Shown here in pieces: positions 21,889 through 34,122 of a stretch of 64,000 bases of DNA; the stretch's first letter is position 1, and each line of letters starts with the position of its first letter. The notes below the pieces were generated by a model. That model saw only the letters and a list, made by a program, of their open reading frames with translations, did not search any database and was not told the origin of the DNA. This stretch comes from Anthonomus grandis grandis (Eukaryota; Arthropoda; Insecta; Coleoptera; Curculionidae). The stretch spans positions 1,488,001 to 1,552,000 of the forward strand of contig NC_065562.1 in the NCBI RefSeq assembly GCF_022605725.1, in the 5' to 3' direction. Made by a program: the position numbers and the translations under genes.

Positions 21889-23373
21889 TTGTTAAATCGT
21901 CGAACCCAAAAAGTCAAAAAACTTAAAGTGAAAATGTCGGAAACGGAAAACACATCGTCAACGAGTCAAACCAGTTCCAAGCCACAAAAATTTAATGGAA
22001 ATAGCGTCCCGAGTCTTTCTGTTGAGGGAAACCTGTCAAGTAATTGGATTAACTGGCTGCAACACTTCAAAATTTTCATGAGAGCAAGCGGGTTAGAGTC
22101 TGAACAAAATGCAAGAAAAGTCGCAATTTTTCTTCATTATGTTGGTCCAGAGGCACTCAACATTTTCAATTCTTTTAATCTGGACATGGATAATTGCAAG
22201 TATGATGATTTGCTTAAAAAGTTCATGAAGCATTGTCAGCCCAAAACAAACCTTACCATAGAATGTCATAATTTCCTCACAAGGTGTCAAAAGCCGGATG
22301 AATCGATTGATGATTTTATCACAGCGCTGAAAAACCTAAGTCTAACTTGTGATTTGGAAACCTTAAGAGAAAGCCTGGTAAGAGATATGCTTATTGTAGG
22401 ACTAAGTGTAAATAATCGAACAATTAAAGAGAGATTATTACAAGAGGAAAATCTGGAGTTGGAAAAAGCTATAAAAATTGCCAAAAGTATAGAGCTTACT
22501 CAACTACAAGCTCAGCAGCTCAACAAGAACTCAGAAGTGTCAGTATACAAGGTAAATAAAAATAGTGGCGAGTCAAGAAGTCAACAAAGTCAATTGTCAA
22601 GGTCTTATCAAAGTCAAAGCTACAGTCAAGCTGGTGTCACAAGTAGAGCTGGTTTTGGTAATCATGCTGTCCGAGGTAACCAAGTCAAGTCAAATCACGT
22701 AAGTCAAAGCAATCCTTGTACTCGTTGTGGTCAAATTCACCGAAGTAGTTGTCCTGCTCAAAATGCTGCCTGCAACCATTGTCATAAAAGAGGACATTTT
22801 GCCAAATTTTGTCTTTTTAAGAATGTCAAAGCTATTAATGCATATGAATCTAATGTGTCTAATAATAATAATGAAATAGAGTCTGAGTCAGATATGTTTT
22901 ATATAAGAGCGGTTCAAAAATGTCTAAAAGAACAGCAGTTTTCTAAAAATGCCTGGTTTGTTGATGTCCAAATAAATAATGTCATACTAAAATGTTATTT
23001 AGATACAGGAGCAGACGTAAATGTAATGTCTTATTTAAATTTTAATAATTTAAAAATTAGTTCAAATATTCAAGCTACAAATGTAAAGTTAACGTCATTT
23101 TTGTCTAATTGCATACCAATTTTAGGTAAAGTCACTATTAAATGTCAAATTAATGGAAAATTGGTCAATATTGATTTTGTAATTGCTAAAATTGATTGCC
23201 CAACTGTCATAGGTCTGTCTACATGTCAAGAGCTTGATTTAATTAAGAGAGTATTTTCTTTGAGCCAGTCTACTTTATTACAAGATTATGGTGATGTTTT
23301 TCATGGTCTAGGTTGTCTACCTAATGAATGTCATATTTCAGTCGATCCAAATGTACAGTCAACAAAATTGAAA
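21889..23373 (+). CDS. gag: Gypsy-C gag-protease ORF (5' part of gag-pol)
   Basis: An open frame of 495 codons; the natural start is probably the ATG giving MSETENTSSTSQ (about 21934). Capsid-like part: WINWLQHFKIFMRASGL ... KVAIFLHYVGPEALNIFNSF ... IECHNFLTRCQKPDESIDDF. A Gln/Ser-rich linker follows, then zinc-finger motifs (CTRCGQIHRSSC; CNHCHKRGHFAKFC is a full CCHC), and the protease with active site CYLDTGADVNVM. A conserved linker (GCLPNECHISVDPNV) leads toward RT, where the frame is cut near 23373 by inserted DNA. The last 17 codons after that belong to the insertion. Otherwise uninterrupted. Confidence 0.9.
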
Positions 23374-24223
23374 ATGTCCCTCGCTCCGTGGCTCTTTACC
23401 CATTTACACGCAATTTAAGCACAATTTGGCTACACTGTATGAATGAAGAAAGTATAACGGCATTTTTCGAAAATAAGTAACCGGAACTGATGCGGGGGCA
23501 GCTTATGCGATCGATCCCATTATAACATTGTGTGTAAGGTACCATTGTAAATTTTAAGATCTATTTTTAAGGAGGGTTTTTCCATATTAATTGGCGGCAC
23601 GGGGATGCAGGTAAAATGTATAAGGTGGTAATTATAAATAAATTTGATGGTAAGTAGTATTGTACTGTCTTTTGTGTTTATAAGTGCCTCGAGTCTATTT
23701 ATGTGTTTATTTTTTTTTATTTTTTAAAGTGTTTCATGTAATATTTTTTCATAATGCCAAGATTGCCTGGACAGAGGGAGAGTATCATGGAAACTCGTAC
23801 TAGAATTATTGTTATGCATGAGATGGGTGCCACCTTACGAGAAATAGCAATGGCTACGGATCTTTCAGTAAGTTTTTTTTTGTATGCATTTCGTTTAAAT
23901 TTTTTGTTAGGTAAAATCTATTTAAACTAAACTATGAAATTTGTCAAAAATCTTCAAAAATTCTCTTTAACTTTCATTTAAAAAAAAAGGTTTGTTTTTT
24001 ATACGGAACCAACTTTTTTTGATATCCCGAAATAAACTAATAAATTTAATAGATCAAAAACGAAAATTATTATTCTCATCGTCCCGGGAATCTATTCAAA
24101 TAGGAGTGATTTCGAGGGTAATTTATAATTTTTTCATTAAATTTTTTATTTAGAAAAATAGCTGAAAATTACATATCTTAAGTTTAATTTATCGATAAAT
24201 ATCTAAAAAAGTTATAAAACTTA

Positions 24224-24255
24224 CTAGTCGACCAAAGTGTCTTGGCCTCTGAGAT
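24224..24255 (+). repeat. Left terminal inverted repeat of the DD82E element
   Basis: Pairs with 27434-27465, 31 of 32 bases. Confidence 0.92.
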
Positions 24256-24405
24256 TTGGATGCGCGGTGACAAAACCGACGGGAGCTCATTTAAAGTGGT
24301 GCTCTCGTAGTGTTCACATTGTTTACTCCGCAATACCTATACTCACTCGGCAGTAAATCTTTATTAATATTTTGTGAGGTGATATTAAAACTTTTATAGT
24401 TCAAA

Positions 24406-26899
24406 ATGCCCTTTCAAACTAGTTTAAAAAATAAAGTTCTTACCGGTCAAAGTCGGGAAATAATTAGCAATTTGTTAAATTTTATGCAAGCAGAAGCTGT
24501 AGCTGGAGAAGTTTCAATTCCTCTCGAAAAGGTATGTATGTATTTAATACCATTAACATATTATTATTACATTAACTTAACTTATTATTTTTTTTTTACG
24601 CGACTGATGTAAGAGTAAACAATTAGGACAAGCTACAAATTATGACCTTTCATCCCGCTAAATGTACGGTATTTTTTACAAGGGCATCAAAGTTTGGATA
24701 AAATTTGTAAAGGTTGTTTTGATAATTGTATTGTTTTGATAATTTTTTAAATTGACAATTTGATTTTGACTAAGACGGTCACTTTTAAATGATAAAAATA
24801 ATAATTTTAAAAGTGTTTTATGCGTTGCTATGGTAACATTTTATTTTTTCCCCCGCTTTTTTTTATTGTTATAAGACTGGCTAAAAAACATCCATTTTCG
24901 TTTCGCTTATCCAAAATATATAATGTATTGTATAGGAGGTATGGAAAACTAAGTTTGGAAAATTAAGATTAGAGCATCGAAAATTTAGTTTTGCTTTGTA
25001 AGGTTTATTGTTTTGCGACTTTTGATTTAAGGAAATTGTCACTTCATATAATGTATGTATAAATTTATAATGTAGGTACATATGTACATAGGTATGTACC
25101 TACGTGTTATGAAATCATAATAAAGATTTTTATGGTTATTATATTTTTGTACATAATTTAAAATATTTACTTTTTAAGCAAATATGTAAATATATGTATC
25201 TCTAGGTTTTTACCTAAAAAGTACCTACCTAGGAGAAGGTAGTTTGGTAATATAGGCTAGGTACTTGTATTTAGGGTAATCAGTTTACCACCCCTTAATA
25301 ACACGCAATTAGTTAATCCTTTTTATTGCTTTGTTCTCTTATAAAATTAACATATTTTTAAATAATTTGATATTTACCACTAGATCATCTTCAGAAAACT
25401 TAAAAAAATCCAATTAATACATATTTACCTGGCCTGGTGTGCCTTTATTTATAATTTTATAAATTTTTGTATAAGCTCGTATTTTTACCACGTGTTAACG
25501 CAACAGCAAAGTATTTTTTCCTTATGTGTAATTGTTTGGCAGATTTATAAATTAACTTTTTTTATAGGTTCAAGAACGCGTTGCAGCAGCAACAGGGGTA
25601 TCAATTAGAAGTATTCGACGAATTAAAAAAGAGGCAACATTGGTTACATCAGGCCAATCAACATCGCTTTCAACACCTAAAAGAACTAATAAAAATACCA
25701 AAATTAAAATTCGCTTGGACGACGCAGATTTGGGAATTTTGCGAAGAACAATCATTAACCACCATTTCACAGAGAAGACAGTTCCTAGATTAAAAACAGT
25801 GCATGCAAAATATGTCGCAGATACTGGGTATTAAGGATGTAAAGAGACTCTGCGTAAGGAAATGCATAAAATCGGTTTTCGATGAAAAAAATTTAGGAGC
25901 AATCAAAGAGTGCTAATGGAGCAACAACCCATCAGGCTGCTAAGAATAGAGTTTCTTAAAAAAAATGCGTCAGTACAGAGAAGAAGGTAGAAATATAGTA
26001 TATATGGACGAGATATACATTCACTCAACGCATACTCACTTAAAAGGTTGGAGTGATAACTCTTTGGAAGGCATTAAAAAACCAACAGGCAAGGGACCAC
26101 GTCTCATTATAGTTCATGCAGGTGGCGAAGATGGTTTTGTCCCCAATGCGTATATTAGATGGAAATCCAACAGCACAAGTGGCGATTATCATCATGATAT
26201 GAATTATGATAACTACAAAAAATGGGTTTCAGACAATCTCATTCCAAACCTAAAGCAAAGGTCTGTTGTGGTAATTGACAATGCTCCATACCACAATAAG
26301 CAAATAGATAAAGCACCAACAACAATAACAAAAAAAGCAGAAATGCAACAATGGTTACGTTTAAGGGGTATATTATATGACGATAACATGTTAAAGCCGC
26401 AACTATATCATTTAATAAAACTGCATAAACCCAAATATAAACGATATGAAATAGACGAGCTTTTCAATGCAAAAGGTCATGATGTGCTAAGATTACCTCC
26501 ATACCATCCAGACCTTAATCCCATTGAATTGGTTTGGGCTGAATTAAAACAATTCGTTGCCAAAAAAAATGTTAATTTTAATTTCAATGAGGTAATTAAA
26601 CATTGTGATGATTTCTTTAGAGAATTCCCTATTGACGAATGGAAATCAAGATGTGAACGAGCAAAACGATTTGAAAAAGAATTTATTTTAAAGGAACCTA
26701 CAATTGATATAGCTATAGAAAAGGTTATAATTAAGCTTAACGATAGCGATATTGAAACAAACAGTGATTACTCTAATGAGTCGGATAAACCAGAAAGTGA
26801 CTTATCTGGAATAGACGAACTTACTGATAATGTTGAAGAACAAGCTGTGGAAAATAAGAATCTAACAGTTGACGATGATAAAACGTACCTTAATTTGTA
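24406..26899 (+). pseudogene. DD82E transposase, two exons
   Basis: Exon 1 is 24406-24531 (MPFQTSLKNKVLTGQSREII ... VSIPLEK), then GTATGT; exon 2 starts at 25568 after ATAG with VQERVAAATGVSIRSIRRIK, in phase, forming the N-terminal HTH. In-frame TAA (25832) and TGA (25883) and a frameshift in an A run near 25960 break it. The catalytic part is open from 25965: YMDEIYIHSTHTHLKGWSD (first Asp, 26007), VVVIDNAPYHN (second Asp, 26277), and RLPPYHPDLNPIELVWAELK (Glu, 26526), with 82 residues between the last two. An acidic tail of about 70 residues ends at TAA. Known families with this spacing are called DD82E/Sailor; the link to them is inferred from spacing only. Confidence 0.88.
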
Positions 26900-27433
26900 A
26901 TTTTTTTTATGTATAAATTTATTAATGAAATATTAGATAGGTATATTGCATTTTTTACCATTTACATAACATAATTTAAATTTATAATAAGAATATTTTT
27001 TATGTATTATGTCTATATAATTTTATTTATAATGTATTAATTATATGTATCCATACATAATGTGTACAAAATGTAGGAAATACATAATAAATAAATATTG
27101 GTAAATATTACACTGGATTTAATTTAGGATTATTAAATAAAGTAATATAAATACCTTTGTTATAATTATTCATTTATTTTATAAATTTATTCAAAATTTT
27201 TATCCTAAGTATTTTCCGTCAAGGCTGGTACACGACACACTGTATATTGGTAAATATATTAATTCATGCGTTCATTTACTATTCATAATATAATTTAATT
27301 AAAACAAGAATTAAATAAAATTTTAAGCCCGTCAAATATGCTGGATGTAAACGTAGTACATGAGCCTCGATTTATTGATTTTTATGTTTTGCATCTTCCT
27401 CGCACCCTGACTCTTTCACTTCTTTATTTGCGC

Positions 27434-27465
27434 ATCTCAGAGGCCAAGACACTTTGGTTGACTAG
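27434..27465 (-). repeat. Right terminal inverted repeat of the DD82E element
   Basis: Inverted copy of 24224-24255, followed by TA. Confidence 0.92.
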
Positions 27466-27733
27466 TACCTATATTTTTTAACAAAGAAAAATATACATGT
27501 TATTGGGTCTATCAAAATAAAAAATGTTTTTGTTTTATTTTTAAAGTAAAATCATTTTACATGTGTTTGATTGTTTTTTTTGAGGTAGTATTTTTTAAAT
27601 CCAAGTAACCCTTATACAGGGTGAGTTTTTTAAAGTGTTGCAACGCGATATCTTGAAAACATTCAAGTTTTTTCTAAATATTTAAAAAACGAAGGTATAG
27701 TTTTTTTTTAGATAATAAATAAATTTAATGCAG

Positions 27734-27770
27734 TACCATACCCTAAAAAAAGTATTTTTAGGGTATGGTA
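27734..27770. repeat. Perfect 16-bp hairpin in the DD35E intron
   Basis: taccataccctaaaaa - aagta - tttttagggtatggta. Close by at 27613 is an ACAGGGTGAG terminus, so a MITE may lie here. Confidence 0.85.
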
Positions 27771-29530
27771 AACTTTTTTCTCAAAAACGGTAGTCGAATG
27801 TAGTATAGATTGGCGATATTTTGAATTTTAAATTTAATATCTGACTCACTACTGCACCAATTGAGGGTTAAGGGGAGTGGCCCTATTAAAAAATGTTTAT
27901 TAAAATAATGTTTAGTCCAAAATGCACCGTGAGCCAATCCACTACCTATTTACCGCATTATTTGTATCCATCTAGTATATTTTTACATATGTATTATTAT
28001 TGTATTTATTATTATACCTGTGAATGGGTTTTTTTATGCCAAATTTAAGCTTTACCTCGTTAATTATATTTATTCGATTTAGTAATATGATACATATTTA
28101 TATGCATTTTACGATATTAGACTGAGCATTGACATAAGGGAGCTTTGACATAGGTAATTTACGAAAAAGAAGAGAAGAATTCTATCGCCTGCTTTTATTA
28201 TAATTTAAAATAATTTTGTCTCTTCGCGCCGGTTGTTATTTTTAAATATGAAGGTTTTATAAAAGTCATAGCAAACATTTTAATCTGAAATATTTTCACT
28301 TTGAAAACTTTGTCAATATTTTCGCTTTATTTGCTTTTCACCATATATTAAAAAAAGTTGTCATAGAAATATATTTTGACGTAACGCTCTGAATGTTTTA
28401 AAAAAACACCAACAAATAATATAAAATTATATTATTGTTAAGAGACGCTGTTACTGCTTTTTTAGTACCTACTTTATTAACTTATTCTTAATAATAAAAT
28501 ATTTACTGCTATTTTTTATCTATACCTATACATATAGGCCACCCCTTTGCTAAACTGTTATCACTAACCTAATAGTATAATAGATATCTATTTAATTAAT
28601 TAATACTAATTACTGTATTTGCTTTTAAACAGGTCAAACAAGTTAGACGGTGGATCCAACGTCAAGAAGCAGAAGGGCATGTAGAAACCAGACAACATCC
28701 TGGAAGGAAACCTGTATTGACCGAAAATATGAGAGAAGCTATTGTTACCCAAGTAAGAAATAACCCTTTCACAAATAGCCGGGTGGTCAAAGAAACCATG
28801 AACTTGGATGTTAGTATGCAAACAATTAGGAATACTCTTCGTTCAGCTGGAATAAATTGTAGACGACCAGCCAAAAAGGCCAAATTAACGGTCGACAACG
28901 CAGAGCGAAGGCTTAGGTTTGCTCAAGAAAATATTGACCGAGACTAGTCAAATGTGGTATTTACCGAAAAAACGTTTTCTTCGGACATAAGGTCCCATCA
29001 ATTAGTGTGGAGACCTACAAGTACCAGATATGATTCCCATTATGTCCAAGAAACTGAAAAAAGCGGGAGAATAACATTGTCATTATCGGGTTGGATGACC
29101 CAAAATGGACCCGGAATGCTGGTAACCATGCCACCCCAAATGAATTCCGCGGACTACGTGGACATTTTGGAAAATTCTTTTCTGCCTTCATACAAAATAT
29201 TATATCCGGCTGGACCAATATCCTTTATGCACGATAATTGTCCAATTCATACCTCCCGTATGGCGAGAACATGGTTTGAGGAACATCCGGAATTTAATTT
29301 AATTCCATGGCCATCCAGAAGCCCCGACTTAGACCCCATCGAAAATTTGTGGGCTGAAATGGTGAATTCTTGGGATACTTTTAATTAAGGCCAAATTAGA
29401 TCGAAGGAAACGTTACTAGCCCACGCTCAAAGAGTTTGGGAATCTTTCAGAGGGAGACCCGATTTTAGTAATTACGCGGGACTAATGCGGAAAAGGCTGC
29501 AACTGTTTTTTATACCAAATATTAATTAAG

Positions 29531-31130
29531 AAGCCATACCAATACCAAATGCACCCTGTGATATTAAATAATTATTATTTAAAAAAAAAGGTGTAAGTTT
29601 CGAAAAAAACACAATACGTAGGCTATTTAAAAGTTTAAATAAAAAAGTATTTTTATTCTAGATTTAAATTGTAATTATACTTACTAAAGCTTGTTAGGAG
29701 TAGTGTTGAATGTTATTAATTGTTATTAACATGTTATACTTAAAGAACTGTAATTTGTCATTAAATAGGAAATAAAATGTTCGCTTTGAAACTGACCTTT
29801 GATCCATTACTTATACGTTTTATAAGGTTTAAAAAAAAAGTAAATAAAAAAAGATACGGGACTACTACAATTAAAGTTTAGTAATTAAAGTTAACTTCGC
29901 TTCAATAAAAAAAATATAAAAAATAGTTTTTTATTCAAGAAGAAATCACGAGAGTGCCTTATTTACAAACGGAAATATTACTTTATTCATCACTTCAGTA
30001 AAAAAGTGTGCTTTACTCATGAGAACCATATAGATTTTTTTCTACCTCTTACCAAAATATAGACATAAACAATTTAAAATATTTGCCGAACAACATTTTG
30101 GGTTAATCGAACAAGTGGGGACAATTTTGAACAGTTTTTCTAAAAACAATGTCCACTTAACTTGATAATGAGTAAAAAAAAATTCAATAACGCAAACTAA
30201 CTTTCTTAATATGCAACTTTTACTATACGAGTATAGGCAATTTTTGATATATCAACAAACTTCTTTTGACGAGTTCTACACCCTGTATTTTTATATAGGT
30301 ATACTTATAAATAAAATGTGAGGAAAAGGAAACAAAAATCTTAATTTTTTTCAGCGCTGGACAGGGTATTCCAAAATAAGTAGTTTTGGTAGTATCTCAG
30401 CTCGTATTACGTTTTTAATGCTAGGAGGCGGTGCTAACCATAGCGCGCTATTTTTTATGAAACCTTTAATGCCTTAAACAGGTTTGAGTTCGCGTTTTTC
30501 ATTTCCTAGACACAGGATGAAAGAGAAAAATCTCAACATATACAACATATACCTATCGTTTCTGCTGTAGCACTTAAAGTTTCTATTATTATAATGTTTC
30601 CTTTTTTTATGATTACCTATATTTTGGTTTACACTTATTGGTTGCTGCCAGAATTAAGAAAACTATTATTTTATCATAGAATTACATCTGTTTGTTTACT
30701 TATTTTTAAATCCACACCATATATTTAAAAATAAAAAAAAAGGTATTTTTTTAAATTATATTATTTTATGTTGGGTGAGTAATATAAAGTAATACTTTGA
30801 TAAAAAAAAATTCAAAGAAAACATCGATTAGGATTTTTATGTAATGCATAAAAAAGTAAAAACGATTTTTTATATTTATTTTGACAACAAGCACCATTTG
30901 ACAACAAAAATATAGGTTGTGAAAGATCAAGCAAAAAAATAATAATTTGGAGTTAAGAAATATAGTGTCCCAATAAAAAAATAACTGAAGGTAATTTCTC
31001 AAAAGTGATGAACCAGACAGAATTTTGAAGAGCGCATTTAGCCAACGTATAAAACACTATAGCGCATTGTCCTAAAAACTTTACATAAGGAAGAAAAACA
31101 AACTGATTATTTTTTTTAATATCAGCTTGC
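29531..31130. other. No gene seen; AT-rich with a MITE-like end
   Basis: No coding frame. At 30250-30295 the sequence caaacttcttttgacgagtt ctacaccctgtat matches the terminus of the foldback MITE at 36440-36983, so a related MITE copy or its remnant lies here. Confidence 0.5.
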
Positions 31131-31139
31131 ACAGCCACA

Positions 31140-32657
31140 AAAATATTCGAAACGTCCCATTGCAAGTCGCATGGAATCTTTAGATGTCATAGTCAAGGTC
31201 AGTGAACCTAGTAAATGGGTTAATTCACTGGTTTTTTGTAGAAAAGAAAAATAAGTCTTTACGTATTTGCTTAGATCCAAGAAATTAAAATAAAGCCATA
31301 AAAAGGTGTCATTATCTACTTCCTACCATTGAAAATATTAGGTCAAAATTAGCTGGTGCTAAAATTTTTACAACTTTAGATGCACAGTCTGGATTTTGGA
31401 TGATAAAATTGGATGAAGCAAGTTCAAATTTGTGTGTTTTTGGTACACCTTTTGGCCGGTATAAATTTTTAAGATTACCATATGGTGTGTCATGTGCGCC
31501 TGAAATTTTGCATAAAACCATGATTGATATTTTTGGTGATATTCAAGATATCCTAATTTATATCGATGATATTTTGATCTTCAGTGACACAGTTCAAGGT
31601 CATAATGGTATTTTAAAGAAAGTTCTCGAGAGAGCGAGAGAAGTCATCTTAAAATTTAATATGGAAAAATGTAATTTTTACCTGTCGTCTGTTCACTATC
31701 TTGGTCAATATATTTAGTTCTAGTGGTATGAGTCCTGATCCTAAGAAGATAAGTGCAATTTGTCATTTAGAAACCCCTAAAAATGTGTCAGATTTAAAAC
31801 GTTTTTTAGGTATGATTAATTATCTTGGGACATATATTGACAATTTGTCAGATAAAACAGCTAATTTGCGTCAGTTATTAAAGAAAAATTATGCTTTTTG
31901 TTGGAATGAAACACATCAAGCAGAATTTGATTTTCTTAAGTCAATAATTTGTAAGACACCTGTCTTAACATACTTTGATCCAAGTCAACCTTTAACTTTG
32001 TCTGTTGATAGTTCACAATTTGCTGTAGGAGCCGTAATTTTACAAAATAAAAAGCCTATAGCTTATGCCTCGAAGTCTTTAACTGAATGTCAGTCTAGGT
32101 ATGCTCAAATTGAAAAGGAGTTATATGCCATACAGTTTGGAAGTACTAGATTTAAACAGTATATTTATGGTCGTACTGTTCAGGTTGAAACTAACCATAA
32201 GCCTTTGGTAACCCTTTTTAATAAGCCTTTGTCTGAAGTACCTACTAGATTGCAACGCATGATGTTGAATTTACAGCATTATGATTTAAAAGTGTCTTAT
32301 GTCCCTGGTAAATTTTTATACATTGCAGATACTCTTAGCAGAGCCCCAGTAGATCCACCAGATTCGGATGATTCTATAGAACAAGAATTGCAAATTCACA
32401 TGAATTTATTAGTCAATAATTTAGCCATTTCTGCTAAAATATTAGAACTACTTAAAAGTGCCACAACTGCAGATAAAACTTTGCAAGCTATTATAAATTA
32501 TTCATATTCTGATTGGCCAAATTCTAAAAATAAAGTTAAAACTTCAGTCAAGCCTTACTATAATTTTCGTCATGAAATTCATTCTATTGAAGGCCTAGTC
32601 TTTAAGAATAATCTCTTAATTATTACCACATATGCGTTTACACGTATGCGTGAATAG
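31140..32657 (+). pseudogene. pol: Gypsy-C reverse transcriptase and RNase H
   Basis: Pol continues after the insertion. The RT N-terminus (VSEPSKWVNSLVF) is followed by frame breaks near 31240-31300, then YxTLDAQSGFWMIKLDE (first catalytic Asp), CVFGTPFGRYKFLRLPYGVS and DILIYIDDILIFSD (the Y-I-D-D box is intact). A frame change near 31705 separates the thumb. RNase H follows: LTLSVDSSQFAVGAVILQNK, YAQIEKELYAIQFG, VETNHKPLV and YIADTLSRAP. The frame closes with TAG at 32655, just before the integrase frame. Few breaks, so relatively young. Confidence 0.88.
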
Positions 32658-32660
32658 ATA

Positions 32661-33793
32661 TTGAATTTAATTCATGAAGCTCACTTAGGTATTGAGAAGT
32701 GTCTAAGACAAGCACGTTCACTTGGGTTTTGGCTAAATATGACAGTCGACATTAAAAATAAAGTTGAACAATGTTCAGCATGTCTTAAATTTCGTAAGAG
32801 TAATCCGTCCCAACCCCTTTTGCCACATTCTCCAGCCACATTGCCATGGGAGAAGTTAGCCACAGTTTTCTTTTTTTGTAATAAGCATTTTTACATACTA
32901 TTAGTCGATTATTTTTCAAACTATTTTGAAATAATGCCTGTAAAGTCTACAAGTTCACAAGAAACCATTCAATGTCTTAAGTCTATTTTTGCAAGACACG
33001 GAATACCATCTATCCTTATTTCTGATAATGGTCCTTCGTTTACCTCTCAAGAATTTTAAACTTTTATTAATGCCTGGGATATTACACATAATACTTCAAG
33101 CCCCTATTATCCACAGAGTAATGGTCTTGTCGAGAAAACTGTGGGTATTATTGAAAGTTGGTTTAAAAAGTATTATGAATCCAAAAGTGATCCATATATT
33201 GCCCTTTTACAATATAGGAATACACCTCAAGCTAGTGGATACTCTCCAGCACAATTGTTTATGTCAAGGAGTTTAAGAACAAGATTGCCAGTTAGTGAAA
33301 CTACATTAAGGCCTGAAGTAATTGATTATAATAAATATAATCTGTTTATAAAGGAAAAGCAGGATAAAATGAAAAAATATTATGATCAACATACTAAGCT
33401 TTTGCCCCCATTGAACATTGGTGAAAATGTCATGTATAAAAAAACTCCCCAGTCTTCATGGTCTCCAGCTCTTATTGTTGATACAGGTCCTATGCCTAGG
33501 TCATATACTGTTCGTACTCCTGAGGGCGTAGATTATCGTCGTAATAGGCAACATTTGCTGAAAGCTAGTCCAGTGGACAATGTCTACAACAGTCTACAAT
33601 GGATAATTCTGTTCATGAAGAAGTCAATTCCCCTGATACTGATTTAAATCAGAATGAATATTCACAGTCAGACCTAAGCTTTGATAGTGCTACAAGTAAT
33701 CAATTTCAGAACACATCAAATGATTTAAGGACCAGATCTTTTACTAGGTCTGGTAGACCAGTTATAAAGCCTCGAAGGTTTAGTTTTGACTGA
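32661..33793 (+). pseudogene. Gypsy-C integrase and C-terminal tail
   Basis: H2C2 zinc finger (HEAHLGIEKC ... CSACLKFRKSNP) and DDE core. Where the first catalytic Asp is expected the sequence reads EKLATVFFFCNKHF, so Asp is replaced by Val. The second Asp is in LISDNGPSFTSQEF, followed by a TAA at 33057; the Glu is in NGLVEKTVGIIESW. The C-terminal part has IGENVMYKKTPQSSWSPALI and SYTVRTPEGVDYRRNRQHLL, a small beta-barrel-like module, and an acidic/Ser tail ending in TGA at 33793. No envelope-like ORF follows. Confidence 0.85.
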
Positions 33794-33830
33794 TTGACAA
33801 TGACGGTAACTATAGTTTTTTTTTTCATTT

Positions 33831-33845
33831 AAAAAAAAAAGGGCA
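33831..33845 (+). promoter_or_regulatory. Polypurine tract of gypsy-C
   Basis: A run of A residues ending GGGCA directly abuts the 3' LTR; it primes plus-strand synthesis. Confidence 0.8.
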
Positions 33846-34122
33846 TGTTATGATATTATGTCTGTACATTTAATAGAATATTTAATGTTAGAGTCTGTTG
33901 ATAGGCAACCCACTTTACTTGTATAATTGATCGCATGAATTCGCCTAACCTGCACTGTCACTGTCAGTTGGTTATGTCATTAGTCTGATGAGTGACACGA
34001 GAGTTGTAAAACGGAAGTGCTATTTAAAAATGTCCATTAATTACTAAAAATATACTTAATCTTAATTAATTTAAACAATCGTGTTTTATTCCGGCAAGTT
34101 TTCAAATCGTAACAACATAACA
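33846..34122 (+). repeat. 3' LTR of gypsy-C
   Basis: 277 bp, same ends as the 5' LTR, about 97.5% identical to it. Followed by CCATC, compared with CCACC before the 5' LTR. Confidence 0.95.

Larger units (their letters stand above)
24224..27465 (+). mobile_element. DD82E Tc1/mariner-group element (Sailor-like), both ends present
   Basis: 32-bp terminal inverted repeats at 24224-24255 and 27434-27465, starting CTAGTCgACCAAAGTGTCTT, with one mismatch. Both ends are flanked by TA (24222-24223, 27466-27467), the Tc1/mariner target duplication. Length 3,242 bp. It carries a two-exon transposase gene and lies in the intron of the DD35E transposase, same orientation. Confidence 0.9.
23754..29530 (+). 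pseudogene. Tc1/mariner transposase, two exons, DD35E, intron invaded
   Basis: Exon 1 is 23754-23867 (MPRLPGQRESIMETRTRIIV ... LREIAMATDLS), ending at GTAAGT. Exon 2 begins after an AG at 28632 with VKQVRRWIQRQEAEGHVETR and PGRKPVLTENM, completing the HTH region. A TAG interrupts after QENIDRD near 28946. In the catalytic domain the first Asp is lost: VVFTEKTFSS lacks the Asp expected before EK. The second (SFMHDNCPIH, codon 29233-29235) and the Glu (DLDPIENLWAEM, codon 29341-29343) are 35 residues apart. A TAA near 29387 precedes the C-terminal WESFRGRPDFSNYAGLMRKR. The 4.8-kb intron contains the DD82E element. Confidence 0.8.
23374..31140. mobile_element. Nested DNA-transposon block inside gypsy-C pol
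   Basis: Non-gypsy DNA separates the protease-RT linker (ends about 23373) from the RT N-terminus (resumes about 31140 with RPIASRMESLDVIVKV). It holds a spliced Tc1-type gene (23754-29530) and, inside that gene's intron, a DD82E element (24224-27465). Exact outer ends are not resolved; both junctions show a similar gaaaatgtccc / gaaacgtccc, which may be a diverged target duplication. Confidence 0.7.
21583..34122 (+). mobile_element. Ty3/gypsy element C, full length with LTRs, interrupted by nested DNA transposons
   Basis: Two 277-bp LTRs (21583-21859, 33846-34122), a primer-binding site right after the first, gag-protease, a 7.7-kb insertion, RT-RNase H-integrase, and a polypurine tract before the second LTR. 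Without the insertion the element is about 4.8 kb. Flanking 5-mers are CCACC and CCATC, a one-mismatch target duplication. The element lies inside the MULE-1 transposase gene, on the opposite strand. Confidence 0.92.

Noticed and set aside
28606..29218. Minus-strand ORFs over the DD35E transposase
   Set aside because: Antisense shadows of the plus-strand exon, which has clear transposase motifs.
23374..31140. A gaaaatgtccc/gaaacgtccc pair as a proven target duplication of the outer insertion
   Set aside because: The two differ in length and sequence, and one side overlaps conserved pol sequence; mentioned only as possible.
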